From: Aquicella lusitana
GTDB taxonomy: Bacteria; Pseudomonadota; Gammaproteobacteria; DSM-16500
NCBI RefSeq assembly: GCF_902459475.1
Contig: NZ_LR699114.1
Location: 1,550,001-1,614,000 of the forward strand
Reading direction: 5' to 3'
Length of the DNA: 64,000 nt
Every line of letters begins with the position of its first letter. The first letter of the stretch is position 1. Shown piece by piece: positions 8,817 through 18,515 of this stretch. Both the position numbers and the translations under genes were made by a program. Under the pieces are notes generated by a model. It had not been told where the DNA came from and ran no database searches. It was given only the letters and a program-made list of their open reading frames with translations.

Positions 8817-11156
8817 TCAGAAATTTGCGCCCAGAGCAAACTGGAATACTTCTTCCTGATCGCCCCGGTTTCCGCCTTTACCCTTCTGGCGATTAAGAGG
8901 TTTAGCGAGGCTGAACTGGATAGGTCCAAACGGTGTAATCCAGTCTGCTTCGAGACCTATTGAATAACGAATGGGGCCTGCATCTGTACTTTTACCCCCA
9001 AAACCCCGATTATTCAAGGAGGTATAGACGTTACCGGCATCTACAAAAGCACTAGTACGCAGGTTTTCCGTCAGATAGTTGGGAAAAATGAGGCCAATGC
9101 TCGCATCCACCAGCATATTACCGCCATAGGGATTATCATTCGAATCCCGCGGGCCCAATGTATAACCCTGGTAGCCCCGAACGGAATCAATGCCGCCGGC
9201 ATAATAGTTTTTGAAGAATGGGTAGTTACGGGCACCGTGCAAACTGTTGCCATATCCCAAATCTGCCCGACTGGTCAGGATAAACTCGTCAGTCAGGGGC
9301 GCGTACCATTTGCCATGATAATTAATGGTATAAAAGCTGAGTGAATTGCTGTCCAGCGGTGCATAACCATCAAGAAATAGGGTCTGGAGGCCGCCCCGCG
9401 TAGGGAAAAGGGCTTTATCCCTGCTATCCCGCGTGTAGCCCAGCTTCATATCCAGCTCTTGGAAATGCCGTCCATGACGGTTAACAAAAGTCGCCACCTG
9501 CGAGGACGTCTTAGACAAATCCTGGTTCAGATTAATAAGCGTATTCTGATAGCCCAACCCCGCCTGGATGCGGTTAATGACGCCGATTTCCTGGCCAACG
9601 GGTATGCCGTATAGCACGCCAAAACCATATTCATTGGCTGTATAGCCACTGCCTACGCCAGCTCCCCGGGGGTCAACGCGTGACATAGTTAAGTTGAAAC
9701 TGCGGCTGATGCCGTCCGCCGTATAATACGGATTAGTGTAATCAACGCTATAAAACTGTTCATAGCGGCTGCGGGAAAGGTTAATGCCAAAGGTATTACC
9801 TGTTCCGAAGACATTTTTCTGATTAAAGCCCACACCCAGAATGGTGCGATAAAGCTGGGAATAACCAATTTTAAAAGAGGCCTGTGCAGAACTTTCTTCC
9901 TTCACCTTGTAGTTGACATCCACTTGGTCGTCCACCCCTTCCACCGGCGTGACCGACATGTCCACTTCCTTGAGATAAGGTAATAAATTCAACCGATGTT
10001 TGGATTCTTCCAGTTTGGTAGTGGAAGCAGGCGCCGCTTCCCATTGCTGCATCTCACGTCGCAGAACAACATCGTTGGTACGATTATTATCTGAGAAAGT
10101 GATATGACGTACATAGGTGCGCTTGCCTGGGTTTATCACAAATACCAGCGCAACTTCATGGGTGCTTTCGTCAACCTGTGGACGCAGGGAGATGGAAGCA
10201 AACATATAGCCATGATCGCCCAACAGCTTGGTAATATCTTTTTCGGTATCCAGCACTTTTTGTCGTGAAAAAGTTTCACCTGGTTTGACATGGACCAGTT
10301 TCATCATGTCTTCGCGCGGCACAACCATCTTGCCTTCAATGTCATAACTTTTGACAGTATAAGGCTCGCCTTCTTTCACAACAATATTGATATAAACGGA
10401 TTTACGATCCGGCGTCACTTCCGCCTGGGCTGATTTCACTTCGAACCGGATATAGCCATGGTCCATATAGAAAGCGCGCAGCTTTTCCAGACTTTCGTCA
10501 AGTTTTGCTTCTGAATAACGGTCTGTCTGGGTCACAAACGTAAACAGCCCCACGGTTGTCAGGGTCATTTGATTGATCAGTGTTTTTTCATCAAAGGCAT
10601 GATTGCCGATAATGGAAATCCTGCGTATTTTTGCGACTAAACCTTCTGAGATATTGATGTTTACCATGACACGATTACGCGGCATGGGCGTAGTATTAAT
10701 ATCAACACGCGCGTTATAGCGGCCCAGCTGATAATACTGATTTAACAGGCTTTGTTTGATTTTATCTAATATGACGGGATTGTAGACGCGTCCCTCCGCC
10801 ACATCGAGTGACTTCATTACACTCGTTAGTTTATCCGTGGGGATGATCGAATTACCTGAAATTTTCAACTGTCCAATCGTTGGGCGCTCAACCACATGAA
10901 TGATTAAGGTGCCATTCGCTCTGGATAATGTGATGCGATCAAAGAAACCGGTTTGATAAAGTGCCCGCAGAATGGCTGCTGTTTTGGCCGGCTGCAATGT
11001 TTGGCCACGCTTGATCGGTAAATAACTTTCGACAGTCGCTGATGAAACCCGTTGCAGTCCCTCAATTTCAATATTCCTGACAACAAAAGCCTGCTGCGCC
11101 CAAGCCGCAACAATGAATTGAGATAATAAAATAATTAAGTATGCTAATTTTTTCAT
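8817..11156 (-). CDS. bamA: Outer membrane protein assembly factor BamA
   Basis: 779 aa from the ATG at 11156 (GAGGA ribosome-binding site; a start 18 bp upstream has none). Signal peptide 1-20 ends in AWA. Five POTRA domains span about 22-420, followed by a 16-strand beta-barrel. VRGYQ near residue 660 is the conserved loop-6 VRGF/Y-type motif, and the chain ends in an aromatic residue (GANF), the barrel signature. BamA folds and inserts beta-barrel proteins into the outer membrane. The rseP gene usually found upstream is missing. Confidence 0.97.
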   Translation of the reverse strand: MKKLAYLIILLSQFIVAAWAQQAFVVRNIEIEGLQRVSSATVESYLPIKRGQTLQPAKTAAILRALYQTGFFDRITLSRANGTLIIHVVERPTIGQLKISGNSIIPTDKLTSVMKSLDVAEGRVYNPVILDKIKQSLLNQYYQLGRYNARVDINTTPMPRNRVMVNINISEGLVAKIRRISIIGNHAFDEKTLINQMTLTTVGLFTFVTQTDRYSEAKLDESLEKLRAFYMDHGYIRFEVKSAQAEVTPDRKSVYINIVVKEGEPYTVKSYDIEGKMVVPREDMMKLVHVKPGETFSRQKVLDTEKDITKLLGDHGYMFASISLRPQVDESTHEVALVFVINPGKRTYVRHITFSDNNRTNDVVLRREMQQWEAAPASTTKLEESKHRLNLLPYLKEVDMSVTPVEGVDDQVDVNYKVKEESSAQASFKIGYSQLYRTILGVGFNQKNVFGTGNTFGINLSRSRYEQFYSVDYTNPYYTADGISRSFNLTMSRVDPRGAGVGSGYTANEYGFGVLYGIPVGQEIGVINRIQAGLGYQNTLINLNQDLSKTSSQVATFVNRHGRHFQELDMKLGYTRDSRDKALFPTRGGLQTLFLDGYAPLDSNSLSFYTINYHGKWYAPLTDEFILTSRADLGYGNSLHGARNYPFFKNYYAGGIDSVRGYQGYTLGPRDSNDNPYGGNMLVDASIGLIFPNYLTENLRTSAFVDAGNVYTSLNNRGFGGKSTDAGPIRYSIGLEADWITPFGPIQFSLAKPLNRQKGKGGNRGDQEEVFQFALGANF

Positions 11157-11167
11157 TGTTTCCTCGT

Positions 11168-11262
11168 TTGTCATCCCGCACTTGTTGCGGGATCCGGACC
11201 TTTCTCCGAATTGCTACCAGACCTCGTCATTCGCAGCGCACACGAACGCGGGGTGACATAAC
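11168..11262. repeat. Palindromic intergenic repeat upstream of bamA
   Basis: ATCCCGCA (11173-11180) pairs with TGCGGGAT (11186-11193). The flanking TTGTCATCCCGCACTTG and GCGGGGTGACATAA match units of the array at 7819-8030 in both orientations. The hairpin begins 16 bp before the bamA ATG, so it lies in the bamA leader if cdsA and bamA are co-transcribed. Confidence 0.6.
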
Positions 11263-11351
11263 CTTATTAACCAGCGTGACTTTACATCGCCAGGACTAAA
11301 TCAAGCAGCCAATTATCTTGGCTTTTTTCTTGAAAATCCAGCTTTTAATTT

Positions 11352-12164
11352 TCAGGAGAAATACAAGCCTAAAACCCATGCCCCAAGCGAAAAAACCGGC
11401 GCAGCGGCGGTCAAACTGTCAATCCTGTCCAACAATCCGCCATGTCCAGGCAAAAATGTACCGGAATCCTTTAAATCAGCCAGGCGCTTTAGCATACTTT
11501 CGAACAAATCACCTACCACGGAAAATAAAACTGTAAGAAGTGAAAGCGCAACACTCCATAGCCACAAGTATTGCGGTGTGGCAGTCAGCCATAATGCAGC
11601 GCCAGCAACAAGCAAAGTAAAGATAATTGCGCCGATCAAACCTTCTATTGTTTTACCCGGACTAACTAGCGGAGCCAGCTTGTGCTTGCCCCATTGTTTG
11701 CCTGCAAAATAGGCAGAGGAATCCGCGCCCCATATCAGCACAAAAAGGAAAAGCAGAATGTAAATTCCATCCTGCTGTATACGGATAAAATTAATGGCTG
11801 CCCAACAGGGCACCAGAACAAAACAACCCATCAAACCGCGTAAAAAGCGGCTGTGCCCCCATCTTTCTCTTCCACGAGGATAGAAATAGATCAGCAATAC
11901 AGCAAGTAACCACCAAGTAAAAGCCAAAAGAAAAATAGCGGGTGCTGGAATTAAAAGCGCGACCAAAAGCAGCAACCCGATTAAAAAAAAATAAAATACC
12001 TGTCCGGGAAACGTTTTTATTTGAATAAGATGAGACCATTCCCACGCTGCGGCTAATGTAATGACGGCGGTTAAAAAACAGAAAGCGCCAGGCGGAAGAA
12101 AAAATAAAAGCAGAAGCGTGATGGGAATCAAGACAAGTGCAGTAAGGATACGCTTTTTAAGCAT
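11352..12164 (-). CDS. cdsA: Phosphatidate cytidylyltransferase
   Basis: 270 aa integral membrane enzyme making CDP-diacylglycerol from CTP and phosphatidic acid, the branch point of phospholipid synthesis. About eight hydrophobic helices are visible. The C-terminal signature DSGTFLPGHGGLLDRIDSL (about 235-253) is the CdsA catalytic block, with its paired aspartates. Its start overlaps the uppS stop by 8 bp. The downstream gap to bamA lacks the dxr and rseP genes common at this point. Confidence 0.96.
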   Translation of the reverse strand: MLKKRILTALVLIPITLLLLFFLPPGAFCFLTAVITLAAAWEWSHLIQIKTFPGQVFYFFLIGLLLLVALLIPAPAIFLLAFTWWLLAVLLIYFYPRGRERWGHSRFLRGLMGCFVLVPCWAAINFIRIQQDGIYILLFLFVLIWGADSSAYFAGKQWGKHKLAPLVSPGKTIEGLIGAIIFTLLVAGAALWLTATPQYLWLWSVALSLLTVLFSVVGDLFESMLKRLADLKDSGTFLPGHGGLLDRIDSLTAAAPVFSLGAWVLGLYFS

Positions 12165-12897
12165 GACGGGCCGCTTCTTTTAATTGTTCACTGCTATAAC
12201 CATAACGCCTTTCACGGCTGGAATAGTGCTTTAAAGCCTTTTCCAATTCATTCTCATCGAAGTCTGGCCACAAGATATCGGTAAAATAGAGTTCCGAATA
12301 GGCAAGCTGCCAAAGCATGAAATTACTGATGCGCAACTCGCCGCTTGTGCGGATAAAAAGATCGGGATTGGGCAAATCGGAAAAGGACAATCGGCTGGCA
12401 AATTTTTCGGGTGTGATTTCTTGGCTTCGAAGCGTGCCTGCTTCTACTTCCAGCGCCAGCTGACGCGCTGCCTGACAAATATCCCACTGGCCGCCATAGT
12501 CAACAGCGATAATAAGTGTCATGCCGGTGTTTTTTTGTGTTAACTGCTCAACTTCCTTGATTTTTTCACACAGCTTCTCGCTAAACCGGGAACGATCGCC
12601 AATAAATCGCAATTGTATATTATTCTCATGCAGCATCCCCACTTCGCGCTCAAGACCTGTTAAGAATAATTCCATGAGAAAGCTGACTTCCTGCGCAGGG
12701 CGTCGCCAGTTTTCGCTGCTGAAAGCAAAAAGAGAAAGCACTTTAATATTTCGTCGAGCACAATTTTTAACAACTTGCCGCGCAGCTTCCACACCCGCAC
12801 GATGACCAGCAATACGCGGCATAAACCGCTGCTTGGCCCAGCGACCGTTGCCATCCATAATGATGGCGATATGCTGCGGCAAATGTATGTCAGCCAT
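12157..12897 (-). CDS. uppS: Undecaprenyl diphosphate synthase
   Basis: 246 aa. This cis-prenyltransferase makes the C55 lipid carrier for peptidoglycan and O-antigen. IIMDGNGRWAKQR (12-24) holds catalytic Asp15 and the phosphate-binding residues. FSSENWRRP (about 72-80) and RTSGELRISNFMLWQLAYSE (about 190-209) are the other conserved blocks. The 109-bp gap to frr lacks dxr, which in E. coli lies there. Confidence 0.97.
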   Translation of the reverse strand: MADIHLPQHIAIIMDGNGRWAKQRFMPRIAGHRAGVEAARQVVKNCARRNIKVLSLFAFSSENWRRPAQEVSFLMELFLTGLEREVGMLHENNIQLRFIGDRSRFSEKLCEKIKEVEQLTQKNTGMTLIIAVDYGGQWDICQAARQLALEVEAGTLRSQEITPEKFASRLSFSDLPNPDLFIRTSGELRISNFMLWQLAYSELYFTDILWPDFDENELEKALKHYSSRERRYGYSSEQLKEAARHA

Positions 12898-13006
12898 CTT
12901 AATAACCTGTGTTACTAAAGTTTGTCACGTGCCCACTCTGTCAGAATTTAATTACGCACCAGCAATTGGCTTGGAATGCATGACACAGTTAGATAAAACG
13001 CTCTCA

Positions 13007-13561
13007 TTAAATCGCCATGAGATCCGTTTCTTTTGCCGTTGTTAATTGATCCACTTCAGCAACAAATTTATCAGTCAACTTTTGCACCTCATCACCCAAG
13101 CGCCGTTCTTCATCTTCAGTAATTTCTTTTCCCTTGAGCATTTCTTTAAGCAATGCGTTGGCATCACGCCTGACATTGCGAATACTCACGCGCGCGGCTT
13201 CTGCTTCATTACGCACGACTTTAATCAACTCTTTTCTTCTTTCTTCATTGAGCGCCGGCATGGGTACGCGGATAATATCGCCTGAAGTCGCGGGATTCAG
13301 TCCCAAATCAGAATTGAGAATCGCTTTCTCAATCACCTGCACCATCTTTTTTTCCCATGGGGTAATCGTTAAGGTACGTGCGTCGCTGACTGTAATGTTA
13401 GCAACCTGATTGATTGGCATTTCTGAACCGTAATAATCAACGCGAATATGATCCAGAATACTGGGGTTCGCCCGCCCGGTACGTAATTTTGCAATTTCAG
13501 TCTTGAATGAATCAATACTTTTACGCATACGTGTATCTGCGTCTTTAATTACTTTATGCAT
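13007..13561 (-). CDS. frr: Ribosome recycling factor
   Basis: 184 aa, the family's normal length (about 185). Splits post-termination ribosomes together with EF-G. Recognised by the three-helix bundle with [20 protein letters not shown] (18-37) and the C-terminal helix with the [11 protein letters not shown] type sequence. GGAGAA lies 8 bp before the ATG. It follows pyrH in the conserved rpsB-tsf-pyrH-frr order, with a 140-bp gap. Confidence 0.98.
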   Translation of the reverse strand: MHKVIKDADTRMRKSIDSFKTEIAKLRTGRANPSILDHIRVDYYGSEMPINQVANITVSDARTLTITPWEKKMVQVIEKAILNSDLGLNPATSGDIIRVPMPALNEERRKELIKVVRNEAEAARVSIRNVRRDANALLKEMLKGKEITEDEERRLGDEVQKLTDKFVAEVDQLTTAKETDLMAI

Positions 13562-13701
13562 GGATGATTCTCCACTTTTACTTATCTTAATAAAGCATAA
13601 TATAGCTTCTCACACTCTCTTTCTTCATCGGTAAGTATGAGCAATTATCATGTAAATTTTTGTCGGCAAACACTCGTTTGTTAGAGCTGGTTTCTGCCTT
13701 C

Positions 13702-14442
13702 TTATTCTACTGCTTTTATCATGGTGCCTATGTCTTCGCCGAGCATAATACGCTTTAAGGCACCCTGTTTATTCATGTTAAAAACGCGAAGCGGTAGGCC
13801 ATGATCCTGGCAAAGCAGAATCGCGGTCAAGTCCATGACGCCCAGGCGTTTGCTGATGACTTCTTCGTAGCTTAAATGTTCGAAACGTTCTGCCTTGGGA
13901 TTCTTGATAGGGTCATCATCAAAAACGCCTTCGACTTTCGTTGCTTTTAATACGATATCCGCGCCGATTTCAATACCGCGCAGAGCGGCCGCCGAATCGG
14001 TCGTCACTAAAGGATTGCCCGTTCCCGCAGAAAAAATAACAACATGGCCTTGCTGCAGTTTCTCTTGCGCTTTAGAACGGTCGTATTGTTCAGCAATGCT
14101 TGGGATACCGAAGGCAGACATGAGCGTGACAGGAATCGATTTTCGTTCGAGCGCATCACGTAAAGCAAGGCCATTGATAACGGTAGCTAGCATGCCCATT
14201 TGATCTGCAGCGATCCTGTCCAGGCCCGCGGCGCATAAATCCGCGCCGCGAATAAGATTCCCCCCACCAACGACCAGGGCGACTTGCACACCTAACTGCT
14301 GTGCGCCGATGATTTCCTGGGCAATACGTGAAAGTTTGCTGGCATCGATCCCGAAAAGGTGATCGCCCTGCAGTGCTTCCCCGCTCAATTTAAGCAGAAT
14401 ACGCCTATAAAGAGGCTCGACACGCGCAGTTGTTTGCTCCAT
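13702..14442 (-). CDS. pyrH: Uridylate kinase (UMP kinase)
   Basis: 246 aa hexameric kinase making UDP from [15 protein letters not shown] (13-24) is the nucleotide-binding start of the amino-acid-kinase fold, and [13 protein letters not shown] (about 58-70) and the TDSAAALRG segment are UMP-kinase-specific. It lies 12 bp after tsf, in the same operon. Confidence 0.98.
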   Translation of the reverse strand: MEQTTARVEPLYRRILLKLSGEALQGDHLFGIDASKLSRIAQEIIGAQQLGVQVALVVGGGNLIRGADLCAAGLDRIAADQMGMLATVINGLALRDALERKSIPVTLMSAFGIPSIAEQYDRSKAQEKLQQGHVVIFSAGTGNPLVTTDSAAALRGIEIGADIVLKATKVEGVFDDDPIKNPKAERFEHLSYEEVISKRLGVMDLTAILLCQDHGLPLRVFNMNKQGALKRIMLGEDIGTMIKAVE

Positions 14443-14454
14443 ATATTTTTGCCT

Positions 14455-15342
14455 TTAGCTGCCTTGCACTTGTGACATTACAGCTTCTTTGAAATCTTCA
14501 GAAGCTTTCTCTATCCCTTCTCCTACTTCAAAACGATGGAATGCCAGCACTTTGGCGCGGTGCTTGCTAAGCAAACCGCCTACGGTAATATCAGGGTCTT
14601 TCACAAAAGGCTGACCCACCAGACTGACTTCATCGAGGAACTTCTTGAGACGGCCTGCAACCATTTTCTCAATGATTTCCTGTGGCTTGCCGCTGGTTGC
14701 CGCTTGCGCCATATAAATTTCTTTTTCTTTAGCAATCAGTTCCTGTGAAACATCTTCCGGTGAAATCACGAGGGGCCTGCTAGCAGCAATGTGCATTGCA
14801 ATATCGCGTGCCAAATCTTTGTTATCCACATCCAGCTCAACCATCACGCCGATACGGCTACCATGCAGATAAGTACCAATGGTGGCTGCTGAAACGCCAC
14901 TCAGCACGATACGTCGTACCTGGACATTTTCACCCACCTTGGTCACCAGCTCCTGACGGACTTGTTCTACCGTCTGTGGTGCATGGCCAAGCAAAGGCGC
15001 ACCGGAAAGTTGGCTTACATCCTGAATGCCGGTTTCCAGCGCTGTTTTGGCAACTGCTTTGACAAAAGAAGTAAAGTTGCTGTCACGCGCCACAAAGTCA
15101 GTCTCGCAATTCACTTCAATCATGACGGCTTGTTTATCATTATCAGTAATAGCAATAGCACCTTCTGCCGCAATACGGCCTGCTTTTTTGCCGGCTTTCG
15201 CCGCACCTGATTTACGCAATTCTTCAATTGCGCGTTCCATATCGCCATTACTGGCTTCGAGTGCTTTCTTACACTCCATCATGCCAGCCCCGGTTCGTTC
15301 GCGTAATTCTTTTACTTGGCTTGCTGAAATTATGGTTGACAT
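14455..15342 (-). CDS. tsf: Translation elongation factor Ts
   Basis: 295 aa guanine-nucleotide exchange factor for EF-Tu. The N-terminal UBA-like domain VKELRERTGAGMMECKKAL (10-28) and the TDFVARDSNF core (80-89), which contacts EF-Tu, are clear. GAGGTG precedes the ATG. The 11-bp gap to rpsB shows co-transcription. Confidence 0.98.
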   Translation of the reverse strand: MSTIISASQVKELRERTGAGMMECKKALEASNGDMERAIEELRKSGAAKAGKKAGRIAAEGAIAITDNDKQAVMIEVNCETDFVARDSNFTSFVKAVAKTALETGIQDVSQLSGAPLLGHAPQTVEQVRQELVTKVGENVQVRRIVLSGVSAATIGTYLHGSRIGVMVELDVDNKDLARDIAMHIAASRPLVISPEDVSQELIAKEKEIYMAQAATSGKPQEIIEKMVAGRLKKFLDEVSLVGQPFVKDPDITVGGLLSKHRAKVLAFHRFEVGEGIEKASEDFKEAVMSQVQGS

Positions 15343-15353
15343 ATTTTCACCTC

Positions 15354-16142
15354 TTACTTGTCTGATTCGGTTTCATCAATATCGCCATCATCCGAGAGAG
15401 GTGCTTCCTCAGAGGCTTCCTGAATTTCTACGAATTCGTCTGCTTCTTCTGTGCCTTCTAACATGCTTGCGCGGGCATCCATAATCGCTTCAGCCACAGA
15501 GTTGGCATAAAAACGGATAGCGCGGGTTGAGTCGTCATTGCCAGGGATAACGTATGTAATACCATCCGGATCATTATTGGAGTCGACGACGCCAATCACA
15601 GGAATGCCTAAACGGTTTGCTTCGCGTACAGCAATCTTTTCATGGCCCACATCAATGACAAACAGTGCATCCGGGATGCCACCCATGTTTTTGATACCGC
15701 CAAGACTGCTCATCAGCTTGTCTTTTTCACGTTCCAGACCCAGGATTTCTTTTTTGGTCAGGCGGCCAAATTTGCCGGATTCGAACATGGCTTCCAGCTC
15801 TTTGAGGCGTTTGATGGATTGACGAATGGTTTTGTAGTTCGTCAACATACCGCCTAGCCAGCGGCGGTTAACGTAAGGCATTTTGCAACGTTCTGCTTCC
15901 TGCTGGATAATGTCCTGCGCAGCATATTTCGTGCCCACAAACAGGATCTTGCCTTTCTTTGCCGCGATGTCGCCTATAAAATTCAGCGCATCCTGAAAAA
16001 GCGGCAGGGTTTTGCCCAGATCAATAATATGGATTTTGTTACGGGAGCCATAAATATAGCTCGCCATTTTGGGATTCCAGTAACGGGTTTGGTGGCCAAA
16101 ATGCACACCTGCTTTTAACATGTCTTGCATTGTAACTTGCAT
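15354..16142 (-). CDS. rpsB: Small ribosomal subunit protein uS2
   Basis: 262 aa. The signature [20 protein letters not shown] (7-26) and the HIIDLGKT and [15 protein letters not shown] blocks identify S2. The C-terminus has an acidic tail longer than in E. coli ([18 protein letters not shown] and on). GAGGAA precedes the ATG. First gene of the run; in enterics S2 represses rpsB-tsf through the leader, and a leader of about 115 nt would be present here. Confidence 0.98.
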   Translation of the reverse strand: MQVTMQDMLKAGVHFGHQTRYWNPKMASYIYGSRNKIHIIDLGKTLPLFQDALNFIGDIAAKKGKILFVGTKYAAQDIIQQEAERCKMPYVNRRWLGGMLTNYKTIRQSIKRLKELEAMFESGKFGRLTKKEILGLEREKDKLMSSLGGIKNMGGIPDALFVIDVGHEKIAVREANRLGIPVIGVVDSNNDPDGITYVIPGNDDSTRAIRFYANSVAEAIMDARASMLEGTEEADEFVEIQEASEEAPLSDDGDIDETESDK

Positions 16143-16264
16143 GGTTTTTTCCTCTTTGGGTTAAGCCTCCGCATGCCCTTTCCGCCAACTTTATTTTAAT
16201 AAAGCACCCGGCGAAGAGTTTTGACACGCGTGTGGACTGTTGTTATTGCTTAATAAGGCATGCC

Positions 16265-16293
16265 TTTATACCATAGAACCTGAGCAGCAACAA
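16265..16293 (-). promoter_or_regulatory. Possible rpsB promoter
   Basis: On the minus strand, TTGTTG (16293-16288), a 17-bp spacer and TATAAA (16270-16265) form a plausible sigma70 promoter. The -35 match is weak. It would give an rpsB leader of roughly 115 nt containing the palindrome GGCATGCC. Confidence 0.35.
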
Positions 16294-16345
16294 TATCCGA
16301 CTGGATTACTTATATACTTATACTTAAAGGTAAAAACAGGTAAAA

Positions 16346-17119
16346 ATGGCCGAAATTATTATTAAAACAGCTGAGGACATCGAAAAGATGCGGGTAGCCG
16401 GACGTTTGGCAGCCGAAGTCCTTGAAATGATTGAACCTTATGTAAAAGAAGGCATTACAACAGAAGAACTCGATCAAATTTGCCATGATTATATCGTTAA
16501 TATCCAAAAGGCAATCCCTGCGCCATTGAATTATCATGGCTTCCCCAAGTCCATCTGCACCTCGGTTAATCACCAGGTATGTCACGGCATCCCCGGACCC
16601 CGGAAGTTAAAAGCAGGAGACATTGTAAATGTGGACATCACAGTGCTCAAGGATGGTTATCATGGCGATACCAGCAAAATGTTTGCCATTGGCAAGCCAT
16701 CCATTCTGGCTGAGCGCCTGATCCGGGTTACTCAGGAAAGCATGTACTTAGGCATTAAACAGGTCAAACCAGGCATCCATCTGGGCGATATTGGAGCAGT
16801 CATTCAGCTGCATGCGGAAAAAAACCGCTTTTCAGTTGTGCGCGAATACTGCGGCCATGGTATCGGGAAAGGCTTTCATGAACCCCCCAATGTGCTGCAC
16901 TACGGCAAACCTGGCACTGGCGAAGTATTAAAGCCTGGGATGATTTTTACAATCGAGCCCATGGTGAATGCAGGCAAACGCGACGTCAAACTGCTGCCTG
17001 ATGGCTGGACCGTCGTCACCAAAGACCACAGCCTGTCTGCCCAATGGGAGCATACCGTGCTCGTCACTGAATCCGGGTTTGAGGTGCTGACAAAGCGGAG
17101 TGAGGAAAGCGGGATTTAA
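16346..17119 (+). CDS. map: Methionine aminopeptidase type I
   Basis: 257 aa. Removes the initiator methionine from nascent proteins. All five metal ligands are in place: Asp97, Asp108, His171, Glu204 and Glu235, with His80 in VCHGIPG as the substrate-side histidine. Divergent from rpsB, the classic map/rpsB arrangement. No N-terminal zinc-finger extension. Confidence 0.98.
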   Translation: MAEIIIKTAEDIEKMRVAGRLAAEVLEMIEPYVKEGITTEELDQICHDYIVNIQKAIPAPLNYHGFPKSICTSVNHQVCHGIPGPRKLKAGDIVNVDITVLKDGYHGDTSKMFAIGKPSILAERLIRVTQESMYLGIKQVKPGIHLGDIGAVIQLHAEKNRFSVVREYCGHGIGKGFHEPPNVLHYGKPGTGEVLKPGMIFTIEPMVNAGKRDVKLLPDGWTVVTKDHSLSAQWEHTVLVTESGFEVLTKRSEESGI

Positions 17120-17187
17120 TTGGCCTGGGCTGCCAGTCGTACCTCCTGGCGCATGGCTCGCATGCGTGCAGCTCTTGCAGCCTTCCA

Positions 17188-17763
17188 CTAGGCCATCCCC
17201 TTAAAATGCTTCCGGCACAGCGCAATATAGCTCTCATTCCCCCCAATCATCACCTGCTCGCCACTTTTGACAGGCCGTCCTTCTGCATCGATGCGCGCAC
17301 TCATGATTGCCTTGCGGCCGCAATGGCAGATGGTTTTGATTTCACTCAGGTGGTCCGCCCAGATCAGCAGATAGAGGCTGCCTTCAAATGGCTCGCCCCT
17401 GAAATCGCTGCGCAAACCATAGGCGAGGACCGGCAGGTTCAGCTTGTCGACAATGTCAGTCAGCTGGGCCACCTGTTTTTTAGTCAAAAATTGCGCTTCA
17501 TCAATGAGAACACAGGCAAGTGAAGTGTGTTTCGTGCGATATGACTCGGTATATTCGAGCAGATTCATTTCATCTGTAAAAGGCACTGCCTCCGCGCTTA
17601 AACCAATGCGGGAGTGAATCTTTCCTTTTTCAAACCGTGAATCAATCGCTGGTGTAAAAAGCAGCGTCTCCATGCCTTTTTCCTTATAGTTGTAAGCAGA
17701 TTGCAACAGAATGGTGCTTTTTCCGGCATTCATCGCCGAATAATAAAAATAGAGTTTTGCCAT
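17188..17763 (-). CDS. tdk: Thymidine kinase
   Basis: 191 aa type II thymidine kinase, phosphorylating deoxythymidine in the salvage pathway. SAMNAGKST (9-17) is the P-loop and VLIDEAQFL (about 86-94) the Walker-B/catalytic block. CHC near 144 and CRKH near 183 form the structural zinc site. It is convergent with map and divergent from sodB, so it is transcribed alone. Confidence 0.96.
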   Translation of the reverse strand: MAKLYFYYSAMNAGKSTILLQSAYNYKEKGMETLLFTPAIDSRFEKGKIHSRIGLSAEAVPFTDEMNLLEYTESYRTKHTSLACVLIDEAQFLTKKQVAQLTDIVDKLNLPVLAYGLRSDFRGEPFEGSLYLLIWADHLSEIKTICHCGRKAIMSARIDAEGRPVKSGEQVMIGGNESYIALCRKHFKGMA

Positions 17764-17822
17764 AGCCTAGCCCCGGTAAAATGTATTATCCTGCAAACTC
17801 AAAAGTAGAAGGAGAAATACCC

Positions 17823-18398
17823 ATGTTTGAATTACCCAAATTACCATATGAAATGGATGCACTGCAGCCTTACATTTCTAAAGAAACGCTGGAGTATCAT
17901 TATGGCAAACATCATCAGGCTTACGTTAATAACCTGAACAATCTCATTAAAGATACCGAGTTTGCAAACCTGTCGCTGGAAGAAATCATCCTGAAATCGA
18001 GCGGCGGCATTTTTAACAATGCAGCACAAGTCTGGAACCATACCTTTTATTGGCATTGCATGGCACCTAAAGCAGGCGGCGAACCATCTGGAAAACTGGC
18101 GGATGCAATCAAGAAAAAATTTGGCTCCTTTGATGAATTCAAAAAACAGTTCACTGAATCGGGCACCAAATTATTTGGCTCCGGCTGGACCTGGCTTGCT
18201 CAGGACAAAAACGGTGAGCTTGAAATTATCAATGAAAGCAACGCGGGCCTGCCCATGAAATCAGGCAAAAAAGCCCTCTTCACCTGTGATGTTTGGGAAC
18301 ATGCGTACTATATTGATTATCGTAACGCACGGCCTAAGTATCTTGAGAATTTCTGGAATTTGGTAAATTGGGACTTTGTTGCAGAGAATTTCGCCTAG
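17823..18398 (+). CDS. sodB: Superoxide dismutase, iron type
   Basis: 191 aa from the ATG at 17823, chosen for the AAGGAG site upstream; an in-frame ATG 42 bp earlier gives an atypical N-terminus. Metal ligands His26, His73, Asp156 and His160 are present. Gln69 in NAAQVWNH is the marker of Fe-dependent enzymes. No signal peptide, so cytoplasmic. It converts superoxide to peroxide, a useful trait for growth inside phagocytes. Confidence 0.97.
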   Translation: MFELPKLPYEMDALQPYISKETLEYHYGKHHQAYVNNLNNLIKDTEFANLSLEEIILKSSGGIFNNAAQVWNHTFYWHCMAPKAGGEPSGKLADAIKKKFGSFDEFKKQFTESGTKLFGSGWTWLAQDKNGELEIINESNAGLPMKSGKKALFTCDVWEHAYYIDYRNARPKYLENFWNLVNWDFVAENFA

Positions 18399-18407
18399 TA
18401 ATTTAAT

Positions 18408-18443
18408 AATAGGGTAAGCTAACAATGTTATGCTTGCCCTATT
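18408..18443 (+). terminator. Hairpin after sodB, likely terminator
   Basis: AATAGGGTAAGC pairs with GCTTGCCCTATT (12 bp, one wobble) 10 bp after the sodB stop. The loop TAACAATGTTAT is itself palindromic. The following TATATC is only weakly T-rich. Confidence 0.55.
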
Positions 18444-18515
18444 TATATCAGCCTCATGCCTTTTCTGGCTGCATACGAATAAATCTAAATTTTAATATAA
18501 ACTTAAATTGTAATT

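Noticed and set aside
18491-18510. PmrA-like repeat TTTAATATA-AA-CTTAAATTG before the calpain-like gene
   Set aside because: It has the 11-bp period, but it ends only 5 bp before the ATG, leaving no room for a -10 box, and the sequence is very AT-rich.
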